Shown here: piece after piece, positions 40,635 to 50,315 of the stretch
How positions within the stretch are numbered: the first letter of the stretch is position 1
How the letters are laid out: every line of letters starts with the position of its first letter
Assembly (NCBI GenBank): GCA_947628185.1
Contig: CANQYW010000003.1
Span: 98,987 to 162,986 of the forward strand
DNA: 64,000 bases
DNA from: an uncultured Oscillospiraceae bacterium
GTDB taxonomy: Bacteria > Bacillota > Clostridia > Oscillospirales > Oscillospiraceae
Reading direction: 5' to 3'
Program-made: the position numbers and the translations under genes
Notes under the pieces: generated by a model
Databases searched by the model: none
What the model saw: the letters and a program-made list of their open reading frames with translations, nothing else
What the model was told of the DNA's origin: nothing

Positions 40635-40653
40635 CCGGCCCTCCGGGCAAAAG

Positions 40654-40690
40654 ATTAAACCGGGCAAAGGTTTTTACGCCTTTGCCCGGC
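40654..40690 (-). terminator. Proximal terminator of the fructan operon
   Basis: An 11-bp perfect stem CCGGGCAAAGG / CCTTTGCCCGG with an 8-nt loop is followed on the minus strand by TTTAATCTTTT. It lies about 40 bp after the last GH32 gene. Confidence 0.85.
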
Positions 40691-40727
40691 TTTCGTGTGT
40701 CCCTATATTAGGGGGGTCTCTATTTTC

Positions 40728-43700
40728 TTAGCCCCAGATGCCAGTGAGGGGGTAGATCGTCACGTCCGCCGTGACGGTCCCGCCGCCGGCGGCGAAGACT
40801 TCGATGCCGGTGCTGGTGGGATCCGGGAAGATCTGGTCGGCGCCCGCGATGGTGTAGCCCTTGGCGAAGACCTCTACGCTGGCACGGTCCACAAAGATGT
40901 GGAGGTCGATGGTGCCGTCGGCGTTGAGGGTCACGGCCTGGCTGCCGCCCTCGGCGAAATTGCCGGAGATCATGGCGCCGGAGTTGGTGCGGTCGATGAA
41001 GACGGCGCTGTTGCGGGCGTCATAGCCCACAACGGTCTCCTGGCCGTTGCCGGTGCGGAGACGGAACCCGACGCGCTGGGTCTTCTCGTTGGGGGTGAAG
41101 GTGGCGACGATCTCGTAGGTGTCGCCGGTGAAACCGTTGAGGACGTCAGCGCCGACCTCGACGCCCTTCACGTCCACAGCGGCCTCGCCGCGGAGGGTCT
41201 CATAGATGCTGGAGGGGGTCTGAGTGAGGAGGTAGGTGCCGTTCTCGTCCTTGGTGAGGCCCAGGTCAAGCAGCAGGTTGTAGGTGCCGTTGAACTTCTG
41301 GCCCAGGGAGTCAGCCACCTCGTTGCAGTAATCCCAGGTGTTCATCCAGTTTATCTCGGTGATGGTGGGGATGGTGGGATTGGCAGCGGTGCCGAAGTCC
41401 TGAACGTAGAAGGTCATGGCGGCGTAGGAATCACGGCCGAAGTTCATGATGCCGTCCGCGTTCTGATAGGCCTCGTCAGGCGTGAAGGTCCACTTGCCGT
41501 CCACCTCGCCGAAGTCGCCCACCTTGTAGAGGCGGCCGCCGCGGGAGAGGACCCACTTGATGGTGCCGTCCTCAAGCTGGATGGGATAGAGGTCCGGGCA
41601 CTCGGTGTAGATGCCGTAGGTGGACTCGCAGGTCCAGTCGAGGAGGTTATCGGAGGAGTAGATGCGCAGGGGGCCGCCGGCCAGGACCATGAACCACTTG
41701 TTCTCCCAACGGAAGACCTTGGGGTCACGGAAGTCGGTGACTTTCAGCGGGTCGTTGGACCAGTCTGCGGCGACGCCGTCCAGCTTAGTCCAGGTCTCGC
41801 CCTCGTCCTCGCTGTAGGCTATCTTTATGCGCTGGCCGTTGCCATCAGCGGTAATGATGGCCACGAGGCCGCCCTTGTCGGTGGAGAAGAGGCCGGAGGA
41901 GTTGGTGGTGTCCGCCACCATGCAGCCGGAGAACTCAGCGCCGTTGGGGTCGGGGTAGAAGGCCACGGGTTTCTCCTCCCAGTGGATGAGGTCAGTGCTC
42001 ACGGAGTGGCCCCAGTGCATGGCCTGCTGGCGGGTGTAGGTGCAGTACTGATAGAACATATGCCACACGCCGTTGTAGTACACAAGGCCGTTGGGGTCGT
42101 TGCCCCAGCCGTCCTTCACGGAGAAGTGGTACTGGTCACGGTAGGGCTCGGTGTAGTAGACGCTGGCGTCCTGACGGCGGTAGACGTTCACACGGTAGGT
42201 GAGAGACGCCTCCACGTCCTCGGCGGCCTTGGTGGTGCTGGTGACGGTGATGATGTTGGGACCCTCGGCCACGGGGATGCCCTTGCCGCCCTCGTAGACG
42301 TTGCCCTCGGCGTCGGTGACGGTGACGGTGGCGTCGTTCACGGGCTCGGCGTTGATGTCCACGGTCTCCGCGTCGTTGCCCACGAACTGGATGAGCACGG
42401 GCCAGGTGGAGGTGAACTTGGTGTTGGGCTCCACGGCGCCGGCGGAGGTGACGGTCAGGTTCTTGAGGAGGGGCGCGGTGGCGTCGGTGAGCTCGGTGAT
42501 CTTGGTGTTGGAGAAGGTGACCTCACCGTTGGTGCTCTGGAGGCCGAAGAAACCGCCCTCGGGGATGGTGTTCTGGCCCCTGTTGCCGGGCTGGAGGATG
42601 TAGTCGCCGGTGTTGGCGATGAGTTGGTCGTTGACGTAAGCGGCCATCCAGTCGCCCAGGGCCACCACCTTCAGGTTGTATGTGCCCTCGGTACCAACGG
42701 CCCTGTCGTCCACGAGCTGCAGGGTCCTGCCGCTCTCCCAACGGGTGAGGCGGGCCATGCCGGTGGCCTTGTTTACGCTCAGAGCGTAAGCGTTTGCGTT
42801 ATTCTCGTTGCTCTGGCTGCGGAATACGAGCGCGCCGAGTCCGGCGTCACCAGCGATGGTGACATCGGTGGAGTACACGAAATCCGTGCCCTCGGTGGCG
42901 CTGTAGGCAAAGCAGTTGCCCTGGCCCACGGAGCTGGCGGTGAGGGAGCCATCCGCCACGGTCCAGGTGCCGCCGTAGGCGGACATGGAGCCCAGGCTCT
43001 CGTAACCGTCCACGGTGGTGGCGGTCACGCCGCCCGCGGCGCCCGCGCTGCTGCGGTCCTTGAGGGAGATGTTGGAGAACTCCACCTCGGACTTGAAGGA
43101 GAGGATACCTACGTAGCCGCCCTCCCAGTTGGGGATGTTGGCTGTGAAGTGCCTGAGTTCAGCGTCTCCCACGTTGCCGAAGGAGTACATCATGTCGCCG
43201 TTGCGGCGCATCTCGAGCTTGAGGTGCAGGGGCTTTGTGAAGTCTATCTCGCCCTGCTCGCCGCCGAGGCCCGACTCATACCCGGGCCCGAAGACGCGGA
43301 ACATGTTGGGCTGGCCCACACGGGCGGTGTCGAAGTTGGCGCCGTACCACTTCCAGTTGGGGGTCTCCTTGCTCTCGAGGCCGAAGATGAGGGCCGCGGA
43401 GAGGGCGTTGGGGTCGCCGCCGCCCAGGACGTTCACGTCCGCCTCAAGGACGAAGGAGTTGGTGGGATGGTCAAGGCCGTTGTAGACCACGAAGTGGTCC
43501 CCGCCCAGGTCGCCCAGGGTGACGGTCTTGGCGGACTCGTCTATCTTGAGCCCGTTGGGGTCGTTGATGGAGGTGAAGTCGGTGAGGCCGGTGAGGGTCT
43601 CGTTGTCATCGCCCTCCTCGGGGTAGCTCATGTCGAGCTCGGTGCTCTCGGCCCAGGCGCGGTTCTCAAGGGTTATGTTGTAGAACTTGGCCTTGGTGTT

Positions 43701-44381
43701 GAAGGTGAGGAGGCCCATGTAGCCGCCAAACCAGTTGGGGATGGTACCGGTGATGGAGCGGAGCTCGCCGCCGGCGTTGCCGAAACTATAGGTGAAGTTG
43801 CCCTTCTCGTCGATATCCATCTTCATGTGGAGGGGTTTCTCCAGGTCGATATCGCCGATCTCGCCGCCCTCGGTGGTCTCATTAAACCCAGGCCCGAAGA
43901 CGCGGAAGAGCTGCGGGGTGGTCTTCCTACCGGTGTCCACATTGGCGCCGTACCAGCTGACGGTGGGGTAACGGGCGTCCTTGTAGCCGAAGGATATGGC
44001 CGCTGACTCCAGCTGGCCGTTGCCCTCTATGAGTTCCACATCGAACTCAAAGACGAAGGAGAGGCTGGCCTTCTCAAGGCCCATGTAACCGGCTCCGTTG
44101 TCTCCGCCGGAGTTGCCAAGGGTGACGGATCTCTCGGCCTCGTTGATCTCCAAGAGGTCCGCGTTGGGGGAACTGAAGTTGATGAGGTTGGTGCCGCTGC
44201 CCATCTCGTCGACGTCATCTACCGGCGCGGAGGGTTGGTTCTCCTCCGGCTGGTTCTCCCCGCTGCCTTCGGGCGGGTTGTCGTCTGCGGGCGGTGTGTT
44301 TGTGTCTCCCTGGCAGGCACTCAGTGCCAGTACCAGTGCCAGGAAGAGCGCCAGGAGTTTTGCGGTGGTCTTCTTTCGCAT
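40728..44381 (-). CDS. Large multidomain GH32 fructanase lipoprotein
   Basis: A 1217-residue secreted lipoprotein (lipobox LALSAC) for extracellular fructan breakdown. After an acidic linker come two tandem homologous modules of about 180 residues (roughly 62-245 and 265-440), each with WYGAN-DT and FRVFGPG motifs. A third CBM66/laminin-G-like module follows (about 460-630) and then a small beta-rich domain. The catalytic GH32 propeller and beta-sandwich are at about 730-1217. The nucleophile motif is GWGNDPNG, the stabiliser is DFRDPKV and the acid/base is TECPDL, all intact. Exo-levanase or inulinase activity fits, but linkage preference cannot be read. It is the last gene of the operon. 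Confidence 0.9.
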   Translation of the reverse strand: MRKKTTAKLLALFLALVLALSACQGDTNTPPADDNPPEGSGENQPEENQPSAPVDDVDEMGSGTNLINFSSPNADLLEINEAERSVTLGNSGGDNGAGYMGLEKASLSFVFEFDVELIEGNGQLESAAISFGYKDARYPTVSWYGANVDTGRKTTPQLFRVFGPGFNETTEGGEIGDIDLEKPLHMKMDIDEKGNFTYSFGNAGGELRSITGTIPNWFGGYMGLLTFNTKAKFYNITLENRAWAESTELDMSYPEEGDDNETLTGLTDFTSINDPNGLKIDESAKTVTLGDLGGDHFVVYNGLDHPTNSFVLEADVNVLGGGDPNALSAALIFGLESKETPNWKWYGANFDTARVGQPNMFRVFGPGYESGLGGEQGEIDFTKPLHLKLEMRRNGDMMYSFGNVGDAELRHFTANIPNWEGGYVGILSFKSEVEFSNISLKDRSSAGAAGGVTATTVDGYESLGSMSAYGGTWTVADGSLTASSVGQGNCFAYSATEGTDFVYSTDVTIAGDAGLGALVFRSQSNENNANAYALSVNKATGMARLTRWESGRTLQLVDDRAVGTEGTYNLKVVALGDWMAAYVNDQLIANTGDYILQPGNRGQNTIPEGGFFGLQSTNGEVTFSNTKITELTDATAPLLKNLTVTSAGAVEPNTKFTSTWPVLIQFVGNDAETVDINAEPVNDATVTVTDAEGNVYEGGKGIPVAEGPNIITVTSTTKAAEDVEASLTYRVNVYRRQDASVYYTEPYRDQYHFSVKDGWGNDPNGLVYYNGVWHMFYQYCTYTRQQAMHWGHSVSTDLIHWEEKPVAFYPDPNGAEFSGCMVADTTNSSGLFSTDKGGLVAIITADGNGQRIKIAYSEDEGETWTKLDGVAADWSNDPLKVTDFRDPKVFRWENKWFMVLAGGPLRIYSSDNLLDWTCESTYGIYTECPDLYPIQLEDGTIKWVLSRGGRLYKVGDFGEVDGKWTFTPDEAYQNADGIMNFGRDSYAAMTFYVQDFGTAANPTIPTITEINWMNTWDYCNEVADSLGQKFNGTYNLLLDLGLTKDENGTYLLTQTPSSIYETLRGEAAVDVKGVEVGADVLNGFTGDTYEIVATFTPNEKTQRVGFRLRTGNGQETVVGYDARNSAVFIDRTNSGAMISGNFAEGGSQAVTLNADGTIDLHIFVDRASVEVFAKGYTIAGADQIFPDPTSTGIEVFAAGGGTVTADVTIYPLTGIWG

Positions 44382-44450
44382 TTTATTACCTCCATTTTTT
44401 ATTTAATGGGCCGCGGCTTCCGCCGCGTTTCCCATTTTGCCGTGTTTTGA

Positions 44451-46865
44451 TCACCAGATGGACTCGGCGGGGGTGATGGTGACGTCGAAATCGCAGGCGC
44501 CGCCCTCGGAGTACACTGCCGCTCCCCTGTCGCTCTCCTCGGGGAGGACAAGTACGGTGCAGGAGGCGGTGTAGTCGCGGGAGTAGACGTCGAGAGTGGT
44601 GCGGTCCACGTAGATGTGTATCGTCACGGACCCGTCCTCCCGCTCCTCGGTGACGTGGCTGGAGAACTGGATGGATGAGAACTGGTTGCTGGCGCGGCCC
44701 CGGTCCACAAGGAGGGTGTCTGTCGCGAGGTCATACTCCACCTTGTAGCCCTCGCCGCTGCCGGCGCAGACGAGCGCCCCAACCTTCGTGGTGCCCTCGC
44801 CGGGGTGGGCGGTGAGCTCCATGAGGTAGGCGTCGCCGCTAAAGCCCTCGATATCCTGGCTCACGCCGGCCTCGGTGGTGACGGTGCCGCTAAAGGCCGC
44901 CTCGCCGCCGAAGACGCTGTTGGCGTACTCGTCAACGGGTCTCTGTTTCAGCACCAGCTTGCCGTCCGTGCCCCGGACGAGGGAGAGCTCCAGACTCATG
45001 GAGTAGGTGCCGTTAAAGAGCTTATTCTGGCTCATGTCGTCATAGAGGTTGCAGTAATCCCAGGAGTTGAGCCAGCTGCAGGAGATAACGGGATCCTGGG
45101 TGTCCTCATTGAAGGAGGAGCCCTGGTAGTAGGTCATGGTGGCGTAGAAGTCGTTGCCGAAGTTCATGGGCACGGCCTCGGGCCAGTCGGCGTCGGGGTA
45201 GAACTCCCACTTGCCGCTGGAATTATTGAAGTCGCCCACCTGGTAGAAGTGTCCGCCGTAGTCGAGGACCCACTTGTAGCCGCCCTCACCCTCCACGGGG
45301 ACGCGGAAGAGGTCGGGGCACTCGGTCATGACCTCGAGGCTGGAGGAGTTCTTCTTGGTGTTGCCGTAGGTGGACTCGCAGGTCCAGTGGAGAAGATCCT
45401 GGGAGGAGTAGATGCGCAGGGGACCGCCGGCAATAACCATGAAGTAGGTGTCCTCATATTTGAAGACCTTGGGGTCCCGGAATGCCGCGTCCTTGAGCTC
45501 GTCCTCGGTCCAGTCGATGAGCACGTCGTTGCCGGTGCGGACGCCGTTCGCGTCGGTCTCGTGATAGTACTGCCAGTTCTCGCCGTCGGAGGAGTAGGCG
45601 GCGATCATCCGCTGGCCGTTGCCGTTGGCGGTGATGATAAGCACTATGCCGCCGTTCTCGTCAAAGAGGCCGGAGTCGTTATTCACATCCGCCACGGCGC
45701 AGCCGGAGAACATGGTGCCGTACTCATTGGGGTAGAAGGCTATGCCCTCGTGCTCCCAGTGGACGAGGTCGGTGCTGGTGGCGTGGCCCCAGTGCATGGC
45801 GCCCCAGTCGGTGTTCTCGGGGTAGAACTGATAGAACATGTGGTAGGTGTCGCCCAGTTTCACAAGGCCGTTGGGGTCGTTGCCCCAGCCCTCCTGCACG
45901 GAGTAGTGGTACTGGTCGCGGTAGGGCTCGTCGTAGTAGCTGGCCTGACGGCGGTGGATGTGCAGGCGGTAGGAGAGGCGGTTGAGCCTGTTGCCCTCGG
46001 AGTCGGTGGTGTACGTGTGTACCTGGAGCTTAGTTATGGTGTTCTCGGGGATGTCCACGGGGCCCGTGACGGTCTTGCCCTGGGCGTCCACAACCTCCAC
46101 CTCAACGCCCTCGGGGGCCTCGGCGGTGATGGTAGCCTGAGAGCAGTCGTTGCTCACATACTCCTGGTAGACGTACTGGCCGTCAATGAGGAGGTTGTCG
46201 CCGCCCTCCGCCGTGCCGGAGGCGGGCGTCACCGCCAGTTTCGTGAGTGCGGGGGAGGCGTCAAGGGCGGTGTAGGAGACGTTCGTGAAGGTGACGGGGT
46301 CGCCCTTGCCGGCGTAGAGGCCGAGGCGCCCGGAGAGATATGCGTCGTTCTGCCCCAGATCCGGGCTCAGCACGTAGTCGGCGGTGGAGCAGACGAGCTC
46401 GTCACCCACGTAAAACGCGATGTGCTCATCCACCATGGTGACGGAGAGGTGGTAGACATCCGCCTCCTCCACCCTGACGGCGGTACCGAGGCTTATCTGG
46501 TTGCCGTTTTCAAGTTTCGTGAGCTCCGCCTTGCGGCTGCGGGCGTCCAACGTGGCCTGGTAGCAATTCTTGGCGTCGGCGGTGGCCTGGAAGACCAGCG
46601 CGCCGGAGCCGTCCTTGGGGTCGGTGAACGTGAGGTCCGCCTCGTAGACGAAGGGCTTGTGCTCGGTCTCGTTCGTGGCGACGAGGTAGCTCTGCCGCTC
46701 CGTGCCCTCGCAGGTGTAGCCGCCGGACTTGGCGGACCAGGTCTCGGGCATCTGCTCTACTGTCAGGAACCCGCCGGAGGACTTGCCGTCCCCTCCGCAG
46801 GCGGTGAGCGTCATCACCACAGCGAATGTGAGGATGAGCGCCGCGATTTTCAGATACTTCTTCAT
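44451..46865 (-). CDS. GH32 fructanase lipoprotein with CBM66-like module
   Basis: An 804-residue secreted lipoprotein (lipobox MTLTAC). A CBM66/LamG-like sandwich spans about 35-205, followed by a short beta domain resembling the cadherin-like linkers of such enzymes. GH32 catalysis begins near residue 315 with GWGNDPNGLV (nucleophile Asp), then AFRDPKVFKY and MTECPDLFRV (acid/base Glu). The catalytic half is clearly paralogous to the neighbouring 1217-residue enzyme (shared YDEPYRDQYH-type lead-in). The start has AAGGAGAGG upstream. Division of labour between the paralogues is likely but unproven. Confidence 0.9.
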   Translation of the reverse strand: MKKYLKIAALILTFAVVMTLTACGGDGKSSGGFLTVEQMPETWSAKSGGYTCEGTERQSYLVATNETEHKPFVYEADLTFTDPKDGSGALVFQATADAKNCYQATLDARSRKAELTKLENGNQISLGTAVRVEEADVYHLSVTMVDEHIAFYVGDELVCSTADYVLSPDLGQNDAYLSGRLGLYAGKGDPVTFTNVSYTALDASPALTKLAVTPASGTAEGGDNLLIDGQYVYQEYVSNDCSQATITAEAPEGVEVEVVDAQGKTVTGPVDIPENTITKLQVHTYTTDSEGNRLNRLSYRLHIHRRQASYYDEPYRDQYHYSVQEGWGNDPNGLVKLGDTYHMFYQFYPENTDWGAMHWGHATSTDLVHWEHEGIAFYPNEYGTMFSGCAVADVNNDSGLFDENGGIVLIITANGNGQRMIAAYSSDGENWQYYHETDANGVRTGNDVLIDWTEDELKDAAFRDPKVFKYEDTYFMVIAGGPLRIYSSQDLLHWTCESTYGNTKKNSSSLEVMTECPDLFRVPVEGEGGYKWVLDYGGHFYQVGDFNNSSGKWEFYPDADWPEAVPMNFGNDFYATMTYYQGSSFNEDTQDPVISCSWLNSWDYCNLYDDMSQNKLFNGTYSMSLELSLVRGTDGKLVLKQRPVDEYANSVFGGEAAFSGTVTTEAGVSQDIEGFSGDAYLMELTAHPGEGTTKVGALVCAGSGEGYKVEYDLATDTLLVDRGRASNQFSSIQFSSHVTEEREDGSVTIHIYVDRTTLDVYSRDYTASCTVLVLPEESDRGAAVYSEGGACDFDVTITPAESIW

Positions 46866-46892
46866 GGCCTCTCCTTTTTATTTCTGTTATTT

Positions 46893-49241
46893 TTATTCGT
46901 ATATCGAGTTCATCCTTGTGACTGTGAGGCTGCTCACCGTCACGTTCCCCTCCGCCTCCAGGCTTATGCCCTTGGAGTCCTTGTCGGGGTAGGAGCGGAT
47001 GCTCACGGACTTGGTGCTGTTGAAGAACGCCTCAGTGAGGGACCTATCCACGTAGATTGTGAGGGTGATGGCGCCGTCCTTCAGCTCGAAGGGCGCGGCC
47101 AGGGGCGCGGCGGCGGAGGCGGCGCCGCCTCTGTTGGTGGTGCTGCCGGTGACGGTCCCGCTCTCGAAGTTTATGGCGAGCTTAGTGTTGTCCCGCTCTC
47201 CCCCGGTCTTGAGGTTGATGGTGGCGGACTTGGCTCCCGCGCCGGGCCCCAATGTGAGGCGCAGGCAGTACATGTCCTCCTTCACCTCCGCGAGTTTCGC
47301 GTTGGCGGCGGCTATGTCGAGGCCGGACTCATCAACGAGTTTCTCCCCCTCGAGGACGCTCAAAGCCTCGGCAGGCTCCATCATGAGGTCCGTGCCCTCG
47401 TCATTGAGCCAGATCTTGCGGGCGAGGCCCACGCTGTGGGCCCAGCCGGAGGCTATCTCCTCCGCGCCGGAGCGCTTATCCTGCATGATGCTGAACATGT
47501 AGTAGTCACCGCTCACCGGGTCCTGCATGACACTGGGGCCGGTGAAGACGTTGTCGCCGTAGTCGAGGATGGAGGGGTTATCGTAGTACTCCGGGTCCGG
47601 GGTGAACTCGCCGTGGGCCAGGTCGAAGTCCCCGATGAAGTAGTAGACCTTGTTATCCGCCGTGCCGGCCGGCGCCGGGGAGATGAAGAAGGCGTACTTC
47701 TCCACGCCCGTGCTGCTGGTGAGGGGCAGGAGTATGGGGAGCTCCCAGCTGGTGCCGAACTTGGAGGGCTGGTCCATCATCTCATAGATGGGCCCTATGT
47801 ACTTCCAGTCCATATCTATGGTGCCGTCGGACTTGAGCTCCAGGGTGTCAGTGGTGTAGAGGAGCGCGCTGCCGCCGTTGCCCACGGCGCTGCCGGAGCA
47901 GATGAGCATGCACCACTTGCCGTCCTGCTGCCATATGTAGGGATCACGGAACTCGCCGGGACGGCCCTGGCCCTCGGCCTGGGTGACGGCCATGTCCTTA
48001 TAGATGACCCAGTCGGTGAGTTCGGGGTCGTTGAGATCCGCGGGGTAGGCAACGCCTATGTTCTGGTTGGATATGAGGCCGGAGACGGTGCGGAAGTTGT
48101 CGTTACCGGCGGTGAAGAAGAGGAGCGGCACGCCGTTTTTGTCGTAGGCCGCGTTGCCGGACCAGACGCCGTCGGGCACCACGGTGTTCTCCGTGGGGAC
48201 GATTGCCTCCTTCACGGGCCGCCAGTTCACCATGTCCTCGCTCACCAGGTGTCCCCAGCAGATGTTGCGCCAGTAGGTGCCCACGATGTTCTGCTGGAAG
48301 AAGAGGTGGTACATGCCGTTATAGTAGACCGGCGCGTGGGGCTCGTTCATCCAGTGCTCGTAGGGGCCGCCGTGGTACTGGGTCTTGTAGATGTCGGTGG
48401 TGAGGATGTTCTCAAGTGCCGCGTCCTCGTATTTAAGCTCCGGGACGCTCTCGGGTACCGTCTCCTCGGCGGTGAGGACCCGGTTATAGAGCTTGAGCTC
48501 ATCCATGAGGCCGCAGAACCTATTAATGCGGCAGCCGGAGACGGTGTCCGCGTCGGGGTTCGCGCCCACAACGAGTTTCCTGTCGGCGGCGGCTATCTCG
48601 GCGCCCTTGTCAACGCTGACGCTCCCGATCTCCTCGCCGTTTAAATACATCTTCATGGCGCCGTTGGCGCCGTCAAACACCGCGCAGAGGTAGCTCCACT
48701 CGTACCTGGGGAGATTCTCGCTCCCCCAGAGGGTGTACACCCGCTCGCCGTCGCCCACCTCAAAGCAGGGGCGGCCAAAGCGCTGATAGCCCAGCATGAA
48801 ACCCGTCTTCCTCTTGGCGCTAAACTGCCCCGCGATACCCGTGAGGTGCTGGTCCCCGGAGTTCGCGGCGTTGGGGTCGTCCCACTCATAGGCCCTGGGG
48901 GCCACCCAGACGCTTATGGAGAAACTGCCGCCGGAAACAGTAACCTCAGCCTGGTCGCAGCTTATCTCGGTGGAGCAGCCGTCAAAGAGCAGCGCCCCGC
49001 CCTGGACGCCGCTGGCCCTCCACTGGGGGTCCCGGTCCTCCATGTAGGCGGCGTCGGTGAACTGGTAGCTCACTGTGGCGTCCTTGACGTGGCCGGAGCT
49101 GTCGGCTATCGCGGTGCCGGAGCCCTCGTCAAAGTTGAACCACAAGAGCGTGTCCCCGGACTCCCCGCCGCTGCATCCGGCGATGAGCACCATGACGGCG
49201 CAGGTCACGAGCAAAATGAGGGATTTTACCGATTTTTTCAC
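46893..49241 (-). CDS. LamG-GH32 lipoprotein with N-E-P active-site variant
   Basis: A 782-residue lipoprotein (lipobox VLIAGC). A LamG/concanavalin domain is at about 30-235 (LLWFNFDEGSGTAIADSS). The GH32 domain starts near 285 with HWMNEPHAPVYYNG, where most family members have WMNDPNG, so the nucleophile position is Glu rather than Asp. EFRDPYIW keeps the RDP motif, and SWELPILLPL stands where WECPD is usual. These changes suggest a distinct subgroup, perhaps endo-acting or transferring. GTG 49241 gives a clean signal peptide and has AGGTG upstream; GTG 49277 is the track alternative. It follows the fructokinase gene after a hairpin. Confidence 0.85.
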   Translation of the reverse strand: MKKSVKSLILLVTCAVMVLIAGCSGGESGDTLLWFNFDEGSGTAIADSSGHVKDATVSYQFTDAAYMEDRDPQWRASGVQGGALLFDGCSTEISCDQAEVTVSGGSFSISVWVAPRAYEWDDPNAANSGDQHLTGIAGQFSAKRKTGFMLGYQRFGRPCFEVGDGERVYTLWGSENLPRYEWSYLCAVFDGANGAMKMYLNGEEIGSVSVDKGAEIAAADRKLVVGANPDADTVSGCRINRFCGLMDELKLYNRVLTAEETVPESVPELKYEDAALENILTTDIYKTQYHGGPYEHWMNEPHAPVYYNGMYHLFFQQNIVGTYWRNICWGHLVSEDMVNWRPVKEAIVPTENTVVPDGVWSGNAAYDKNGVPLLFFTAGNDNFRTVSGLISNQNIGVAYPADLNDPELTDWVIYKDMAVTQAEGQGRPGEFRDPYIWQQDGKWCMLICSGSAVGNGGSALLYTTDTLELKSDGTIDMDWKYIGPIYEMMDQPSKFGTSWELPILLPLTSSTGVEKYAFFISPAPAGTADNKVYYFIGDFDLAHGEFTPDPEYYDNPSILDYGDNVFTGPSVMQDPVSGDYYMFSIMQDKRSGAEEIASGWAHSVGLARKIWLNDEGTDLMMEPAEALSVLEGEKLVDESGLDIAAANAKLAEVKEDMYCLRLTLGPGAGAKSATINLKTGGERDNTKLAINFESGTVTGSTTNRGGAASAAAPLAAPFELKDGAITLTIYVDRSLTEAFFNSTKSVSIRSYPDKDSKGISLEAEGNVTVSSLTVTRMNSIYE

Positions 49242-49266
49242 TTTGATCACCTTTCTCCGTATAAAA

Positions 49267-49275
49267 TAACGTTTC
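49267..49275. promoter_or_regulatory. Possible LacI-type half-operator in the fructan operon
   Basis: TAACGTTTC matches nine consecutive bases of the operator near 55898-55907 (read on the minus strand). It lies 26 bp upstream of the N-E-P GH32 start. It could be an internal regulatory site or a chance match. Confidence 0.35.
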
Positions 49276-49288
49276 ACACGTCCCTCTC

Positions 49289-49322
49289 AAAAGGCCCTGT
49301 CCTATATTCGGGGCAGGGCCTT
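49289..49322 (-). terminator. Intercistronic hairpin after the fructokinase gene
   Basis: On the minus strand AAGGCCCTG / CAGGGCCTT (9-bp perfect) with additional CC-GG pairs is followed by TTTTGAG. The short T-run suggests a partial terminator that lowers expression of the downstream GH32 genes or marks an RNA-processing point. Confidence 0.6.
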
Positions 49323-49355
49323 GGAGGGTAAGGGGGGGTGAAAGAAGTTATCAAA

Positions 49356-50315
49356 TCAAAGGATCTTCAGCACGTCCGCCCGGTCCGGCATGGAGCGGAT
49401 GGCCCCCTTCTTGGTGGTGACGAGGTACGCCGCCGCGTTGGCGAAACGGAGCATCTCCACCAGGTCAAGCTGGGTGAGGCTGTTGAGATCGTGGTCAAGC
49501 AGGTACCCCAGAACGCTCCCGCAGAATGTGTCCCCCGCGCCGGTGGTCTCGATGGTACCGCCCAGCTTAAAGCCGGGGACGTAGACGTGGTAGCCGTCTA
49601 AGAATGCGTGGCTGCCGTCCGGGCCCGCGGTGACGTTCAGGAGCTGTATGTTGGGGTGTGTTTTGCGCAATATGGTGGCGCCGGTGTCGAAATCCGTCTT
49701 GCCGGTCATGAACTCTATCTCGTTATCGGCGATCTTCACCACATCCGCCTTGTCGAGGCCCCAGTCTATCTGTTCCCGGGCGTCCTCGAGGCTCGCCCAG
49801 AGGGGCGGGCGCAGATTGGGATCGAAGGATATGATGGCCCCGGCGGCCTTCGCCGCCTCCACGGCCTTCACTGTGGCCTCCCGGACGCCGGGGTGCGTGA
49901 GGGAGAGGGTGCCGAAGTGGAATATCTTAGTGTCCTCTATGAGGTCCATGGGGAGCTCGGAGGCTGCGAGCATCATGTCCGCCCCGGGGTTCCGGTAGAA
50001 GGAGAAGTCCCGGTCGCCGTTCTCAAATGTCTTTACAAAGGCGAGGGTGGTGTGGACGTCCTTATCAAAGCGGAGGGCCCGCATGTCTATACCCACGCTC
50101 TCGGCCACCTCAAGGAGGAGCCTGCCGAACATGTCGTCCCCCACCTTGCCGATGAAAGCCACCTTCTTCTCGAGTTTCCTCAGCATCGCCAGGACGTTGC
50201 AGGGCGCGCCGCCGGGATTGGCCTCGAAGAGGGTATTGCCCTGACCGCTGACGCCGTTCTCGGTGAAGTCCACCAGCAGTTCGCCCAGGGCCACCACGTC
50301 ATAGGATTTGCTCAT
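49356..50315 (-). CDS. Fructokinase, PfkB/ribokinase family
   Basis: A 319-residue cytosolic sugar kinase expected to phosphorylate fructose to fructose 6-phosphate. The N-terminal VALGELLVDF and NPGGAPCNVLAML motifs bind sugar. The C-terminal ETTGAGDTFCGSVLGYLL holds the catalytic Asp near residue 260 and the anion hole. Its ATG overlaps the stop of the cytosolic GH32 gene (ATGA), so the two are coupled. This placement supports fructose as the substrate. Confidence 0.92.
   Translation of the reverse strand: MSKSYDVVALGELLVDFTENGVSGQGNTLFEANPGGAPCNVLAMLRKLEKKVAFIGKVGDDMFGRLLLEVAESVGIDMRALRFDKDVHTTLAFVKTFENGDRDFSFYRNPGADMMLAASELPMDLIEDTKIFHFGTLSLTHPGVREATVKAVEAAKAAGAIISFDPNLRPPLWASLEDAREQIDWGLDKADVVKIADNEIEFMTGKTDFDTGATILRKTHPNIQLLNVTAGPDGSHAFLDGYHVYVPGFKLGGTIETTGAGDTFCGSVLGYLLDHDLNSLTQLDLVEMLRFANAAAYLVTTKKGAIRSMPDRADVLKIL

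Noticed and set aside
40695-44006. 1103-residue plus-strand ORF
   Set aside because: It lies antisense to the GH32 lipoprotein with intact catalytic motifs and has the Val/Gly/Ala-His-rich shadow composition of a GC-rich opposite frame.
44805-48644. 1279-residue plus-strand ORF spanning two GH32 genes
   Set aside because: It is the mirror of two well-supported minus-strand GH32 genes, has no recognisable domain and crosses their intergenic gap by chance.
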